Shown here piece by piece: positions 17,901-25,808 of a stretch of DNA of 64,000 nt. The DNA lies in assembly GCF_023078275.1 (NCBI RefSeq), contig NC_062971.1:17484001-17548000 (forward strand), written 5' to 3'. Every line of letters begins with the position of its first letter. Within the stretch, counting starts at the first letter, position 1. The position numbers and the translations under genes are program-made. The stretch comes from Leguminivora glycinivorella. Taxonomy: Eukaryota; Arthropoda; Insecta; Lepidoptera; Tortricidae. The notes beneath the pieces were generated by a model. That model searched no databases. It was not told the origin of the DNA and saw only the letters and a list, made by a program, of their open reading frames with translations.

Positions 17901-19199
17901 CTCATAATAATAATAAGATAAGTATAAGAAATACTACACAGATATCCGGGCGGCCTGTAATAGTATCAATACTATCAATATACAATTATACACTAGACAA
18001 GTAACATTAAAAACAAAACAATATGTATAAGTAACTTCCTAGTATGAATAGCGGTGCAACAAGCAATTAAATTAATAAATTGCTAACAAAGAAACTGGTT
18101 CACCGTGGAGACCTTATCACTGCGACTTTCATTTTTATGTCTAAACGCACTCGGAACTGAACATTTTGATATTCGATCTATTTAGCGGTTAATATTGACA
18201 AACTGTAACATTATATTATATAATACACGTATTAGTTACAGTCTGTAAAGTAAACTCAGAGCTTTTGCACTTGGATTATTAGTACCTATTTGTTTTTAAT
18301 TAAAAAATATAAAATTATACGAGAAAGATTGATACAAAAAGTTGTACAGTTATTCTTCAAAATATGATATCTTATTCAAATGGAATGCACCAAAACCTGA
18401 ACTTCCTATCAGTCGTTCGTTACACCGTAGGTAAGTAGGTACGGTGCCGGCAACAAGTTGTTAGTCACGACCGGAGTATGAAATCTTGCTAATACACTGA
18501 TAGCGTATTGACGGGAAACCTAACCAATTGGCAAACCGCACCAGAAAAACTACAAATCCGTATCCAAAACTTCCCCATTTGGCTTGCAATTTTGAAATAG
18601 ACAACCCCGGCTAAGAAATAAATAAGAGCGATAGGCGACAAACCAACTCTATGTAACGCATAGTACACATCTATTAGGACATTATTCCAAAGTAATAAGA
18701 GCTAGTTTCCTACAACAGATTTGTCCTTTTGAAGTGGAGCAGGTATTTTAAGGTTTAGATAACTGCCCACGTGCTGGTATTGCACTGAATGTATTCGCAA
18801 GTTTTTAACCTAGATTATGGTTCGATTCGTTTTTAATTTATTTATAACTTAGGTACATACACTCATTTAATTTATTAAGTATATTTAGCTACACTATATG
18901 GAATGTAAAATTAACACTTTAAGAGTTTTAAATAATACTGTTTACAGTAACATTGAACAATTGTTTTCCGAAATGAACCAATTATAAGTAAAGATTTATA
19001 ATGTGTACAATTAATTAGTACTCACTTTTCACTAACATAAACAAAAGGTCAATTAATTATATTTAAATTAATTAGCGCAATCACTTGAAACTGTCAATCA
19101 CAATCAATCAATACAATCGATGTCCCATCCTTATCCCCTAAAAATTAAAAACAAAATGTAGAACGGAGTGAACGTACCAATCGCACTAGAGCCGCCATC
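5607..19199 (-). CDS. Cuticular protein A (CPR/RR family), six-exon gene model
   Basis: Join of minus-strand exons 19199-19179, 15717-15593, 14792-14669, 12387-12268, 8980-8750 and 5933-5607: 948 nt, 315 residues. All introns are GT-AG and phases match at every junction. Residues 1-21 form a signal peptide with a likely cut after ACAASA. Residues ~50-107 are the Rebers-Riddiford chitin-binding domain (PF00379), with DGSYTYGYEAADGSF, GKYGYKDDTGK and YGFQPAGEGI. Residues ~131-207 carry a Pro/Arg stretch and YRPEPQQQ repeats; the rest is Pro/Gln-rich and ends FGSY. The product is expected to be secreted and to bind chitin in the cuticle. It is a paralogue of gene B at 34.7-47.1 kb. The weakest part is exon 1, chosen because it gives a perfect signal peptide in phase and sits just below a TATA box. 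Confidence 0.85.
6013..6249. mobile_element. 237-bp palindromic miniature element in intron 5 of gene A
   Basis: The left arm TAAGGCACTGGTCCCACC and right arm GGTGGGACCAGTGCCTTA are exact inverted repeats. The arms extend inward for about 100 bp each (CTATGAGCTATCGGCTA, GAGACACGGCGAT). There are few mismatches, so it is probably a young insertion. Confidence 0.9.
6521..6687. mobile_element. Palindromic miniature element, GTTTTCACATTATCCGATCC family, copy 1
   Basis: Arms run GTTTTCACATTATCCGATCC at the left to GGATCGGATAATGTGAAAAC at the right, around a centre with a second small palindrome (CGTTACGTCCC / GGGACATCGG region). The same family recurs at about 52879-53022. Confidence 0.85.
6810..7371 (-). 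repeat. Probable LTR of a BEL/Pao retrotransposon
   Basis: Just after the pol stop codon, the minus strand has a purine-rich tract (GAGGCCGGGAG) followed by TGTTACGAAACG, a plausible polypurine tract and LTR start (TG at 7371). The AT-rich sequence beyond it is taken as the LTR. The inner boundary near 6810 is a guess: no second LTR or target duplication was found. Confidence 0.45.
7383..7790 (-). pseudogene. BEL/Pao retrotransposon pol C-terminal fragment
   Basis: The frame contains NISSLQRWKRVELLKQQFW, LWLQQKTKWH, ALVVVKD and LPPLLWQLGRVVRVIPGSDG. This is the conserved end of BEL/Pao polyproteins, after the integrase core. The fragment starts abruptly at the donor of the decayed exon 5 copy; protease, reverse transcriptase and most of the integrase are absent, so it cannot move. 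A related HFLMGDP motif sits one frame off near 7756, showing a frameshift. It lies in intron 5 of gene A in the same orientation as the gene. Confidence 0.85.
7800..7970 (-). pseudogene. Decayed tandem copy of gene A exon 5 (copy 5c)
   Basis: On the minus strand it runs from ACTATGATGAATCC to a donor GTAAGCTTATC identical to that of exon 5. The QQQYRPEP coding pattern is visible but broken: one frame reads QYKPEPQ then TAA, and an earlier CAG TAG TAA follows the GCGCCT codons. It has no usable acceptor. It is separated from copy 5b by the hAT-type element at 7977-8392. Confidence 0.85.
7977..8392. mobile_element. Non-autonomous hAT-type element with GCGAAT-rich arms
   Basis: The ends TAGGGATGTCACGAAT and ATTCGTAACATCCCTA are inverted repeats, flanked by an exact 8-bp duplication GTATTAAT at 7969-7976 and 8393-8400. 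An 8-bp duplication and TAGGG-type ends fit the hAT superfamily. Both arms are packed with GCGAAT repeats in opposite orientation, so the element folds back on itself. It has no transposase. It landed between two decayed exon 5 copies of gene A. Confidence 0.88.
8423..8725 (-). pseudogene. Decayed tandem copy of gene A exon 5 (copy 5b), split by a miniature element
   Basis: The minus strand begins GACTATGATGAACGTCC, about 25 bases after the donor of exon 5 itself. It keeps the frame VAYRAPQQQQY but then has TGA where exon 5 has AGA. A palindromic element (8512-8664) interrupts it. The second half keeps PEPQKQYRPEPQQQ and a donor GTAAAC, with a deletion just before the donor that shifts the frame. 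Non-functional. Confidence 0.88.
8512..8664. mobile_element. Palindromic miniature element, GTAGCCGAATGGCA family, inside exon copy 5b
   Basis: The ends GTAGCCGAATGGCA and TGCCATTCGGCTAC are exact inverted repeats. Comparison with intact exon 5 (GCGGCTCTGGTCTGTACTG on the plus strand) shows the uninterrupted sequence and suggests a CTGG duplication at 8508-8511 and 8665-8668. The interior has the blocks CGAAACGCTCGTAGATATCT and TATTGGCGCGACAGAGCCAG also seen at 29.7-30.0 and 31.7 kb. Confidence 0.9.
8750..8980 (-). CDS. Cuticular protein A, exon 5 (Pro/Gln/Tyr repeats)
   Basis: The acceptor TTTTCTAG precedes GGAGGCCGC in phase 0; the donor is AAAA|GTAAGC, also phase 0. It encodes 77 residues: GGRNSAQSVDYDYEEP, then PAPRPAPRPAPR, then three YRPEPQQQ repeats, then SAPAPPK. 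Tyr/Gln-rich repeats of this kind occur in low-complexity tails of cuticle proteins and may take part in cross-linking, which is an inference. Two decayed copies follow directly on the 3' side. Confidence 0.87.
9480..10233 (+). mobile_element. AACCGTCGCC element, 5'-truncated copy with 121-bp repeats
   Basis: About four copies of the ~121-bp internal unit (AGAACAGTGACATTTGGTGC, GAACTGCTGATGATGG, ATCTGAACGGCAC) are followed by the family 3' region (GTTATGTTTGTTAAGC, CATGAGGAATTGAGG, AGTAGCTTTCACCAG) ending AAGGCGACGGTTT. The 5' end is missing. Open frames here are produced by the repeats and are not genes. Confidence 0.85.
10234..10835 (+). mobile_element. GGGTTCCGTA...GGCCGGTTTTT interspersed repeat with expanded (GTCC)n
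   Basis: It starts AGGGTTCCGTAGTCAACTAGG, has roughly twenty GTCC units at ~10283-10362, and ends CGGAACCCTACACCGAGCG then GACACGCTCTTGGCCGG plus a T run. A near-identical copy with only a few GTCC units is at 63004-63550. No coding capacity; classification is uncertain, although the sequence is characteristic of lepidopteran genomes. Confidence 0.85.
11020..11345 (+). mobile_element. AACCGTCGCC element, short copy lacking internal repeats
   Basis: The 5' end AACCGTCGCCTCAAATCTC is joined almost directly to the 3' region (GTTATGTTTGTTAAGC to AAGGCGATGGTTT, then CTTAAAAATTATT). The target before insertion is preserved in the left arm of the surrounding inverted repeat (near 9087-9106), which reads without a break as GGTGCGCTATTTTTGCAAAC when inverted. 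This fixes the element boundaries to within a few bases. Confidence 0.9.
11440..11545 (-). pseudogene. Decayed tandem copy of gene A exon 4 (copy 4b)
   Basis: The minus strand reads NMYVFQPAGEEITVTPLTHV in one frame, aligning without gaps with NKYGFQPAGEGITVAPPTLV of exon 4. The donor CAG|GTACAT and following intron (CAGCAATCG) also match exon 4 and its intron, as does the upstream CCAACGAAA block. One extra T at the acceptor shifts the frame, so a phase-0 splice would hit TGA after two codons. Five codons near the 3' end are deleted. It is a recognisable but dead exon copy. Confidence 0.85.
11705..12235. repeat. AT-rich inverted poly-A/poly-T insertion in intron 4
   Basis: The flanks CTTAGGAGGCTTAGGGTTG and CAACCCTAAGGAGGCTATTA are inverted. 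Both are followed inward by TTTTTTTTCA/AAAAAAAACC-rich arms, for example GAAAAAAAACCAAATG at the left and AAAAAAAAACCGTTTTTTTT at the right. The middle is ordinary AT-rich DNA. Probably a foldback insertion between exon 4 and its decayed copy; class unknown. Confidence 0.5.
12268..12387 (-). CDS. Cuticular protein A, exon 4 (end of RR domain)
   Basis: Acceptor TTCCAG|CTG, donor TCACAG|GTACCT, 40 codons, phase 0 at both ends. It encodes LRVIEYGANKYGFQPAGEGI, the conserved end of the Rebers-Riddiford domain, then TVAPPTLVDESTRDRP. The GFQP and APPTL words are typical of CPR proteins. The same positions in gene B are joined to the preceding exon without an intron. Confidence 0.92.
12395..14660. 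other. Intron 3 of gene A, mostly unremarkable
   Basis: AT-rich DNA. Two things stand out. A small minus-strand open frame at 13675-13899 is noted separately. A run of CpG-containing sequence near 14020-14090 includes CACGTGGACGACC-type and TGACGTCA-like words and could be an old promoter or a TE end. No splice-supported exon was found. Confidence 0.45.
13675..13899 (-). CDS. Unidentified small open frame inside intron 3 of gene A
   Basis: 74 codons from ATG, or 61 from an internal ATG giving MNSDENIPEERVPTASPGLP. The frame is polar, then has PVTPLSHIFKKM and a Gly-rich end (GVFQGFGVGILSQSGLPPR). The sequence is less AT-rich than its surroundings and the composition looks protein-like, but no family is recognised and no flanking splice sites are convincing. 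It could be a fragment of a transposon gene or of a processed gene copy. Confidence 0.25.
   Translation of the reverse strand: MLLFHRPRVYFTNMNSDENIPEERVPTASPGLPSTRGPVTPLSHIFKKMSGMAVRGVFQGFGVGILSQSGLPPR
14669..14792 (-). CDS. Cuticular protein A, exon 3 (core of RR domain)
   Basis: Acceptor TTACAG|GCACAAC, donor GGCAAG|GTAAAT. The first base completes an Arg codon split with exon 2; the exon ends in phase 0. It encodes HNEDGSYTYGYEAADGSFKI then ETKTQNGEVKGKYGYKDDTG and K, the aromatic-rich core of the chitin-binding domain (alternating Tyr/Phe on predicted beta strands). It closely matches the equivalent part of gene B (DGSYSFGYEAADGSFKIETK). Confidence 0.93.
15175..15404 (-). pseudogene. Decayed tandem copies of gene A exon 2 (2c and a partial 2d)
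   Basis: Copy 2c (15255-15404, minus) ends TATCCTGAAACGGTTCAACAG followed by GTGAGTGG, encoding TILKRFNR where exon 2 has PILKQINR, with the same donor. Its upstream part (GCGTTGTGCATGAGC, GCAGAGTTCG) matches exon 2 only loosely. A weaker stretch at 15175-15240 (GCGAAGTGCGCTGG, GGATCAACTGCATG) may be a fourth partial copy. The reading frames are broken. Confidence 0.75.
15427..15545 (-). pseudogene. Decayed tandem copy of gene A exon 2 (copy 2b)
   Basis: The minus strand contains CCTCCGAGCCCAAGCAGACC, identical to exon 2, followed by CCACGCCCGTG, then an insertion (TCTAGCTG) carrying a TAG, then CCTATCCTAAAGCAGATCA and the donor CAG|GTGAGTGG. The 5' half is scrambled. The unit spacing to exon 2 (~166 bp) and to copy 2c (~172 bp) shows a tandem array. 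Confidence 0.85.
15593..15717 (-). CDS. Cuticular protein A, exon 2 (signal peptide core and linker)
   Basis: Acceptor TTTGCAG|TCGATGC, donor AACAG|GTGAGT. Read in phase 0 it gives SMLALCACAASAQFADERAP then PKQTSTPVPILKQIN, with the last two bases (AG) completed by exon 3. The hydrophobic stretch with AxA before Gln-Phe is the core of a signal peptide and needs only a short upstream exon. PVPILKQIN is shared with gene B. Confidence 0.9.
15721..17660. other. Intron 1 of gene A, AT-rich
   Basis: No exon, RNA gene or clear transposon end was recognised over this stretch. Short open frames are AT-rich and unconvincing. Confidence 0.5.
17674..17907 (+). pseudogene. LINE 3' fragment (C-terminal coding end)
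   Basis: The frame reads GRPRRRWRDNLDSFLTDW, then AQDREEWRKKGEAFAQQWD and stop. The GRPxxRW..(D)...AQDRxxWRxxGEAxxQQW pattern is the usual C-terminus of insect non-LTR retrotransposon proteins encoding reverse transcriptase. A TAA-repeat tail (ATAATAATAATAAG) follows the stop. It is heavily 5'-truncated and lies in intron 1 of gene A, opposite to the gene. Confidence 0.8.
17930..19175. other. Intron 1 of gene A, 5' part
   Basis: AT-rich DNA with no recognised repeat or gene. Being next to the promoter, it may contain regulatory elements, but none can be named from sequence alone. Confidence 0.4.
19179..19199 (-). CDS. Cuticular protein A, exon 1 (start codon, 21 nt)
   Basis: ATGGCGGCTCTAGTGCGATTG encodes MAALVRL and ends at a GTACGT donor in phase 0. 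Joined to exon 2 it gives MAALVRL-SMLALCACAASA, a complete signal peptide. A TATA box lies about 35-40 bp upstream. The start overlaps AAGATGGCGGC, which matches the core of YY1/Pleiohomeotic-type sites; whether it binds such a factor is unknown. The evidence is indirect but consistent. Confidence 0.75.
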
Positions 19200-19204
19200 T
19201 TGCA

Positions 19205-19240
19205 AATACTGTCCGAATGGCGGCAAGTTGCTTATATACG
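19205..19240 (-). promoter_or_regulatory. Core promoter of cuticular gene A (TATA plus initiator)
   Basis: The minus strand has TATATAAG at 19238-19231 and ACAGT at 19212-19208. The 26-base spacing from the first T of the box to the A of ACAGT fits an arthropod TATA-initiator promoter. It implies a very short 5' leader of about a dozen bases before the ATG at 19199. Confidence 0.65.
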
Positions 19241-19259
19241 GAGTGCGGGGCGGCCTTTC

Positions 19260-20205
19260 ACCGAGTTACATATTTTTAGAGGGTGAGAATAAGAGGACAT
19301 CTCTGATTTATGGTTAGATATGCTTTTTTCATGCGGTTAGGCATACTTATCAAATTGATAACTGCTATAAGGTTTATACAAAATACGTAGATTAATTCCA
19401 TTATAAAGACAATGTTTACTATCAAATCATGTAATCAATTTACCTATTTAATCACAAAGTAATAGATTATTAAACCTCTTACTTAAAGCAGAAAAGTTGA
19501 TATTTTACAACAATTTTATGAAATAGATAAATAAAGAATATTATGAATAAAACCATGAAAATTATTCTAGCGGTCTCAATAAGGGTGAGAGGCACCCGGA
19601 GACTCATAAGGGCCTTCGAATGTGAGGACGGAGCAGGGATCCTGTTCTAAAGAAGGATTCCGAAGAAACGGCCTTAATAGTCCCATAGCAAGGCGAATAA
19701 GTCTTCATCATGGCATCATGGCAATCATAGGTTCCCTTAACTGTTCCTCTGTCAAAGTAAACATCGTCCACGTGCCATACACACCGGCCCACAGAAAATG
19801 CACCAAAACGAGAATTGGAATATGGTCTTGAAAAGCGTGAGCAAAATTGTCTTTTCACCGACGGCCACATTGTCACTTATTGCTGGGATTGTTTCAGTTT
19901 TTGATTTCATCATTTTATATTGTTTTGTTTAAATATTGAATTTACTTGGACTATGAAATGTAATATTTTAGTAAACCATGAAAATGTTTGATCAGTTTAG
20001 AACTCCCCGTACTTCGAAGATAGCCTCTGAAACTCTATTTCAGGAATTTTACGAAAATAATAACGTGGTTTTAACTGAAATTAATTTAAATGACTTTGCG
20101 TTTAGTTTTGATTTTTATTAAAAACCCTACCTAGTTTTCACGTTTTGGATAACAAGTTTTTACTAGTGAATGCAATTTTTAAACAAAGTGTTATGAGTAG
20201 GGTAT
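19260..20205. other. Upstream flank of gene A
   Basis: Mostly AT-rich. A more GC-balanced patch at 19570-19880 contains a 90-codon minus-strand open frame with no recognised domain; it could be repeat-derived. Nothing else is supported. Confidence 0.35.
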
Positions 20206-20207
20206 GC

Positions 20208-20315
20208 AAACCGGTTAACCGGTTAACCGAAAAACCGGTTAACCGAGACTTTTCGGCCTCGGTTAAAAACCGGTTTTCATAGTCTCTAACCGGTTAATAA
20301 CCGAAACTATATTTA
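20208..20315. repeat. ACCGGTTAA-rich repeat, possible hAT-type end
   Basis: A cluster of AACCGGTTAACCGGTTAACC words with a preceding AGGGTATGCAAACCGG. Clusters of short palindromic words next to a TAGGG-like end are seen in hAT-type elements. No matching right end or duplication was found. Confidence 0.4.
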
Positions 20316-20533
20316 TTTCCCAAAATGACCAAATTAGGCATAAAAAAGGGTCAAAAGTGCATAATTCTTCAATGTTTTGTAACAATAAAGATTTATTTAT
20401 TACTTTTCATTGACAACATTACGCACCTGCACTGAATTTCTTAAAGTAGTCATAGTATGATCATGATTTGGTAATCTAACTAAACGTGAAGATTAAACAA
20501 TAGTCCCGAGTCCACTCAAATATACATTTTATA

Positions 20534-21175
20534 CAGTAAAGTCCGGTTAGTATTAAGACTCCGCATGCATATATCTAACGTCCAACCGCTTACAATAACG
20601 GAATAACGGAAGCACAGGTATTTGTTTGGTTTTCATATGTGATATTATGAAAGTACATCCGTTTATTACGACTCCGGTTTTAACGACCAACCGCATTTTA
20701 CGACGTAATTTAACGCAAAATCCGTCCATCAAGTCCGGTTACAACGACAAGCGACAACGTTTTTACTAGTAAATTGAGGAACCAAAGCTATTTCCGCCCC
20801 AAGCCCGGCCCCCTGTCTTGCCTACAAGTAGCAAGATGAGATTGTGTTGTGGCCATGTGACTTTTTGGAGCATTGATTTTAATAATTTTAACAATTGGTT
20901 CGCCTGGGGTCTAATCTTATAAGCTCTAAATAAAACCCACTTTTTATTTTTCGATTGCGTATAAACTAATTTTACTTAATAAAAAAAATCGATTGTCATA
21001 TTAATTATTTACGTAAATCGAGGTTCAAGGAATGCAACTATTTATTATTACGATATACGACAGTAATTTGCCGGTGATGAGCAAGCACGCATACTAGAAA
21101 TGACATATCTTTAAACCGAAATGAATTTCGTTTTGTACGACATCCCTTGGGCGTCGTTATAACCGAACTCTTCTG
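20534..21175. mobile_element. Pogo/Tigger-like DNA transposon relic
   Basis: Left end CAGTAAAGTCCGGTTAGTAT after a TA; right end inverted as GTCGTTATAACCGAACTCTT then CTG. Internal copies of the CCGGTT..AACGAC motif occur at 20678 and 20737, like subterminal repeats. No open transposase frame remains. The CAGT ends and TA at the left fit Tc1/mariner-pogo elements; the right TA is degraded. Confidence 0.6.
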
Positions 21176-21433
21176 TGTATTTCAAATTATATTTTTAAAA
21201 TAAAGGGAAATGAAGATCTTGGTTTTCTTACGTTAATTTCTTGTATGTATTACTAGTGGCTCTGGGAGCTGTAGACCTCCGCGACATGCTTAGAAAGCGC
21301 AAAACTGACAAATACTTAAAGTGATTATCACAGTAAATTATACACTAAACTTGCCTCCTTTATGGCCTTCTATTTTACAAAATTCAATTTGCTTCATCAG
21401 ATCAAAATTATAAACAACATTTAATTTAATATT

Positions 21434-22612
21434 AACCGTCGCCTCATATCTCTCCGGTTTTTAAGAACCGGTTTTTGCACGGTTATCAAGTCGTCTGTAT
21501 GTTTTTTTAACCGCCGCCTCATATCTCTCAAGAAGGACGGTTATCAAGTCGTCTGTATGTTTTTTTAACCGTCGCCTCATATCTCTTAAGAAGGACGGTT
21601 ATCAAGTCGTCTGTATGTTTTTTTTTTATTTATTTTTTTATGTTTGTTCCTCGATATCTCCGTCGTTACTGGACCGATTTTGAAATTATTTTTTTGATTG
21701 AATGTATATGCATACAGATTGGTCCCATTTTTCTCAGAACCCAGTTCTGATGATGGGATCCTGGAGAAATCGAGGGAACTTCTCGAATCTGAAAGGCATA
21801 CATATGGTGATTTTTGTCTTTTTAAAGGAACAGCATGCATTTAGGTACGGAACAGTGACATTTGGTGCAGTGGAACTGCTGATGATGGCCAGAACGGAAC
21901 TCTTCAAATCTGAACGGCACGCTTATAGTGACTTAGGCATTTTTATAAGAACAGCATGCACTTTCGTCCAGAACAGTGATATTTGGTGCAGTGGAATTGC
22001 TGATGATGGTCAGAACCGGACTCCTCAAATCTGAACGGCACGCTTATAGTGACTTTGGTATTTTTATAAGAACAGCATGCACTTTCGTCCAGAACAGTGA
22101 CATTTGGTGCAGTGGAACTGCTGATGATGGCCAGAACCAAACTCCTCAAATATGAACGGCACGCTTATAGTGACTTTGCCATTTTTATAAGAACAGCATG
22201 CGCTTACGTCTAGAACAGTGACATTTGGTACAGTGGAACTGCTGATGATGGTCAGAACCGAAGTCCTCAAATCTGAACGGCACACTCATAGTGACTTTGG
22301 TATTTTTGTAAGAAAAGCATGCATTTAAGTTCGAACAGTGACATTTATTTAGTTATGTTTGTTAAGCATATTGAGTTTTCAAGTCAAAGTTTGTCAAGCT
22401 TCGATTTCTTATAATATAATCTGATTCATGAGGAATTGAGGAAACTCCTCAAACCTTAACGTTATACGTATATTCATTTGTGTTGCCATCTAATAATTAA
22501 AGCATTAAAAGCAGTTTTAAAAAATACCTCCACATTTCTACATAATCCAACATTCGCAAGTAGCTTTCACCAAAACCCGAAAGGCGACGGTTTTTTTTTT
22601 CTTAAAAATTAT
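21434..22612 (+). mobile_element. AACCGTCGCC element, full copy with multiplied 5' end
   Basis: Three 5' starts occur at 21434, 21509 and 21567 (AACCGYCGCCTCATATCTCT), the last two 58 bp apart: a tandem repeat of the terminus. Then come the CGATATCTCCGTCGTTACTGG block, ~121-bp units from about 21835 to 22335, and the 3' region ending AAGGCGACGGTTTTT and CTTAAAAATTATT. The ends AACCGTCGCCT and AGGCGACGGTT are inverted repeats, which suggests a DNA transposon or a related non-autonomous class. No transposase is encoded. Confidence 0.85.
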
Positions 22613-24720
22613 TTTTTTTTGTTTTTTTTTTTATTTTTATGTTTGTTCCTCGATATCTCCGTCGTTACTGGACCGATTTTGAAAATTTTTTTTTTGATTG
22701 AATGTATATGCATATAGATTGGTCCCATTTTTCTCAGAACCCAGTTCTGATGATGGGATCCTGGACAAAATCGAGGGAACTCCTCGAATCTGAAAGGCAT
22801 ACATATGGTGATTTTTGTGTTTTTAAAGGAACAGCATGCATTTAGGTACGGAACAGTGACATTTGGTGCAGTGGAACTGCTGATGATGGCCAGAACGGAA
22901 CTCTTCAAATCTGAACGGCACGCTTCTAGTGACTTTGGTATTTTTATAAGAACAGCATGCACTTACGTCCAGAACAGTGACATTTGGTGCAGTGGAACTG
23001 CTGGTAATAGTCAGAACCGAACTCCTCAAATCTGAACGGCACACTCATAGTGACTTTGGTATTTTTGTAAGAAAAGCATGCATTTAAGTTCAGAACAGTG
23101 ACATTTATTTAGTTATGTTTGTTAACCCATTCAGGGCCAGCAACTCAGCCTATGAGTCATGGTGGAACAGTTCCGCAGGGCCGATGACTCGCATGTGAGT
23201 CCTGAATAAATTCTGATTTAAACATAAACAAAACGTAATATAACGTAATAATGTAAGTATAGTTTGAGCTAACAACCATTTTCATAAGGTAATAATGAAA
23301 AAATATTCAAGTTTGGTTTACTATAAGTGTAATATAGTCAATATTCTGAAATTCGAGATACAGTATACGTGTTCCAAGCAAATGGATGAATCCACATTTC
23401 AAAAATATTATTAATATATATATGCCTGAAGTTATAGACCCGACTCAAGGTATGGGTCACCGTGGCCTGGCGCTACTTGTAAAATCTACACATATTTTCA
23501 TAGCACGCAAAAATAAACTTTATTGCATTGTTTTAAAGCTTATTTCATGACGAAATTCGTTGCAAATTGTACCATTTTACAACGGATAACTGTTTGGATG
23601 GCAGCAAGCAACATTTCTAAGAACCAAACTTATTACCATGCTATATTTTTTGTTTCATTACAAAAACAGGGCGGCTTAAACAGTCACAAACTAAATAGTA
23701 ATTATTGTATTATCATAAAAGTGTGTGACAAATATTTACAAGACAAGTTTTTTTCTAAACATTTGCGTGGTGTTTATAACAGTTTTTAAGTGCTCTATTG
23801 TTTCTATTATAATGACGTTTATCAAAACAAAGATCATGACAGGCCACATGTAAGATTATCGGTGACACTTGGCCAATAAACAAAGAATGCACCTGAGCGG
23901 CGGCGGATTAAGCGGTCGTCTCATCTTTCACGTGGTATTTTTGACAAAAACTCAAGAAATTAAATATTAGGATGTATTTTAGAGTAATATGGGAAATTCT
24001 ATTTAGTCATGATTTATTCGTTGGCGACTTTATACTCGTCGCAGTGCTCTTCAGTGATTTCGTATTTTGTGATTTTTGTGACCTTGGCTATGGATGACTA
24101 GAAATATACATAATCACGCGCTAAGTTGCGGAATTTCATTATAAATATTTTTTAAATACTTTTCTGAACCGTATTATTAATTAATTATATGAGAATAACA
24201 GCATCCTCTTGACAATCATATATTTCTGGTCAGACTATAAAATGTTAATTCTTACAAATAGCAACAAATTAGTAAATACATTTATTTTGAATATAAACAG
24301 AAAACAGTTGGTTCGTAAAAATGTTGCATAAGATTGTTCAGCTAGCCGGATTCATAAGCGGCAATTTATTTTGCGTTCGCGCCAGGCCAGAGACCCATGA
24401 GCTGAGTCACGCGTTTTAGCTAAAAACGGTTTGTATGGTGGCCCGGCGTGATGTGTACGCTCGACAGTCCTTGGCCATGAATGGGTTAAGCATATTGAGT
24501 TTTCAAGTCAAAGTTTGTCAAGCTTCGATTTCTTATAATATAATCGGATTCATGAGGAATTGAGGAAACTCCTCAAACCTTAACGTTATACGTATATTCA
24601 TTTGTGTTGCCATCTAATAATTAAAGCATTAAAAGCAGTTTAAAAAAATACTTACACATTTCTACATAATCCAACATTCGCAAGTAGCTTTCACCAGAAC
24701 CCGAAAGGCGACGGTTTTTT
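22613..24720 (+). mobile_element. AACCGTCGCC element, second tandem copy, split by a piggyBac-type insertion
   Basis: It follows the previous copy directly and shares its T-rich junction. It has the CGATATCTCCGTCGTTACTGG block, fewer 121-bp units (22830-23100) and the usual 3' region ending AAGGCGACGGTTT. The 3' region is interrupted exactly at GTTTGTTAA by the element at 23126-24485. Confidence 0.85.
23126..24485. mobile_element. Non-autonomous piggyBac-type element with TTAA duplication
   Basis: The ends CCCATTCAGGGCCA and TGGCCATGAATGGG are inverted repeats starting with CCC and ending with GGG, flanked by TTAA on both sides (23122-23125 and 24486-24489). The uninterrupted site GTTTGTTAAGCATATTGAG exists in the sister copies near 22370 and 11100. 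TTAA targets and CCC...GGG ends are diagnostic of piggyBac elements. At 1360 bp it has no convincing transposase frame. Confidence 0.9.
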
Positions 24721-24735
24721 TTTTCATAAAATTAT

Positions 24736-25808
24736 TTAATTATTGTTTATTTAACATGTAACCCTAGGGTTATTTATAGGTATTTTATTATTATATAGGT
24801 ATCTTTAGACATTAAAACACCGTATATAATATTATCACACAAAACACGAGTTTAATTATATTTAATTACAACAATTTTCGGACATAAATCAACCCACCAA
24901 TCTCAAAAATATCACCATCAGTGAGTGTTTAAAATCGTCATAATATTAAGTAAACCTACAGTAGAAATTAACTTATGCAAATTACGTAGCTTTAAAGTGA
25001 CATTTAAATGTCGCACTTCTGAGTGTTATGACGTCTTACAACATTGTATCATCCCTGACCCCAGACAATATACATGAAGTTAGATCAACGATAACGCTAC
25101 GCTAGTAGCATCACTGCGTCTGCGCATCATCGCAGCTCTACGAGTGCTACGACCACTACGCCGTAGCATCGTAGCTAGCGGTTGCTAATTTATTATTATC
25201 GGATAATTAGTTATGACGGGTAGTATCAGTAATCGATTAATTAACAAACGTTTTACATAACTTATTATGTCGGCCACAAAAATATCTCGGATATTTCGAT
25301 TTCAAAAACCTATATCTACTAAAATATCTCAGTCTATGCTTATCGCACCGCTGTCAAGTGTGATTAATTTAAATATACTCTAATTATCTAGGTATATGTG
25401 CCATAACATGCTTTACGTTCTTACTTGTATTATAATTACGTAAATAGGTAAAAATATAATATAAATTTGCTAATTGCGATCATGCAAATAAAATGACCAA
25501 GGTTTTGAGCATTACCAGTTTTAGATACATTTACCTACTTTAAAAAACAATGCCAATCTTAAAAGCCACGGTAATGCAGTTTAGGGTGTTATTTTTGTTT
25601 TGTGATGGCCTGCATACAAACTCAAGTGCAATGCGTTTCGGCGTGGACAGAATATATTGTTAGGTTTCCACACTTACCTCACTCTCTTTACACAGGTCAC
25701 CTAGGTACTGTAGGTATGTAAGGCACCGTTTACGAAACATCTTGAAATCTAGGTTATTCTAATTTAGTTTGGTTCCTGGCCTGTTAACAATGATGTAATC
25801 TTATTTTT
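24736..25808. other. Intergenic AT-rich DNA
   Basis: No gene recognised. Around 25090-25190 there is a GC-richer patch with repeated CTACG/GTAGC words (ACGCTACGCTAGTAGCATC) that may be a transposon remnant. Confidence 0.4.
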
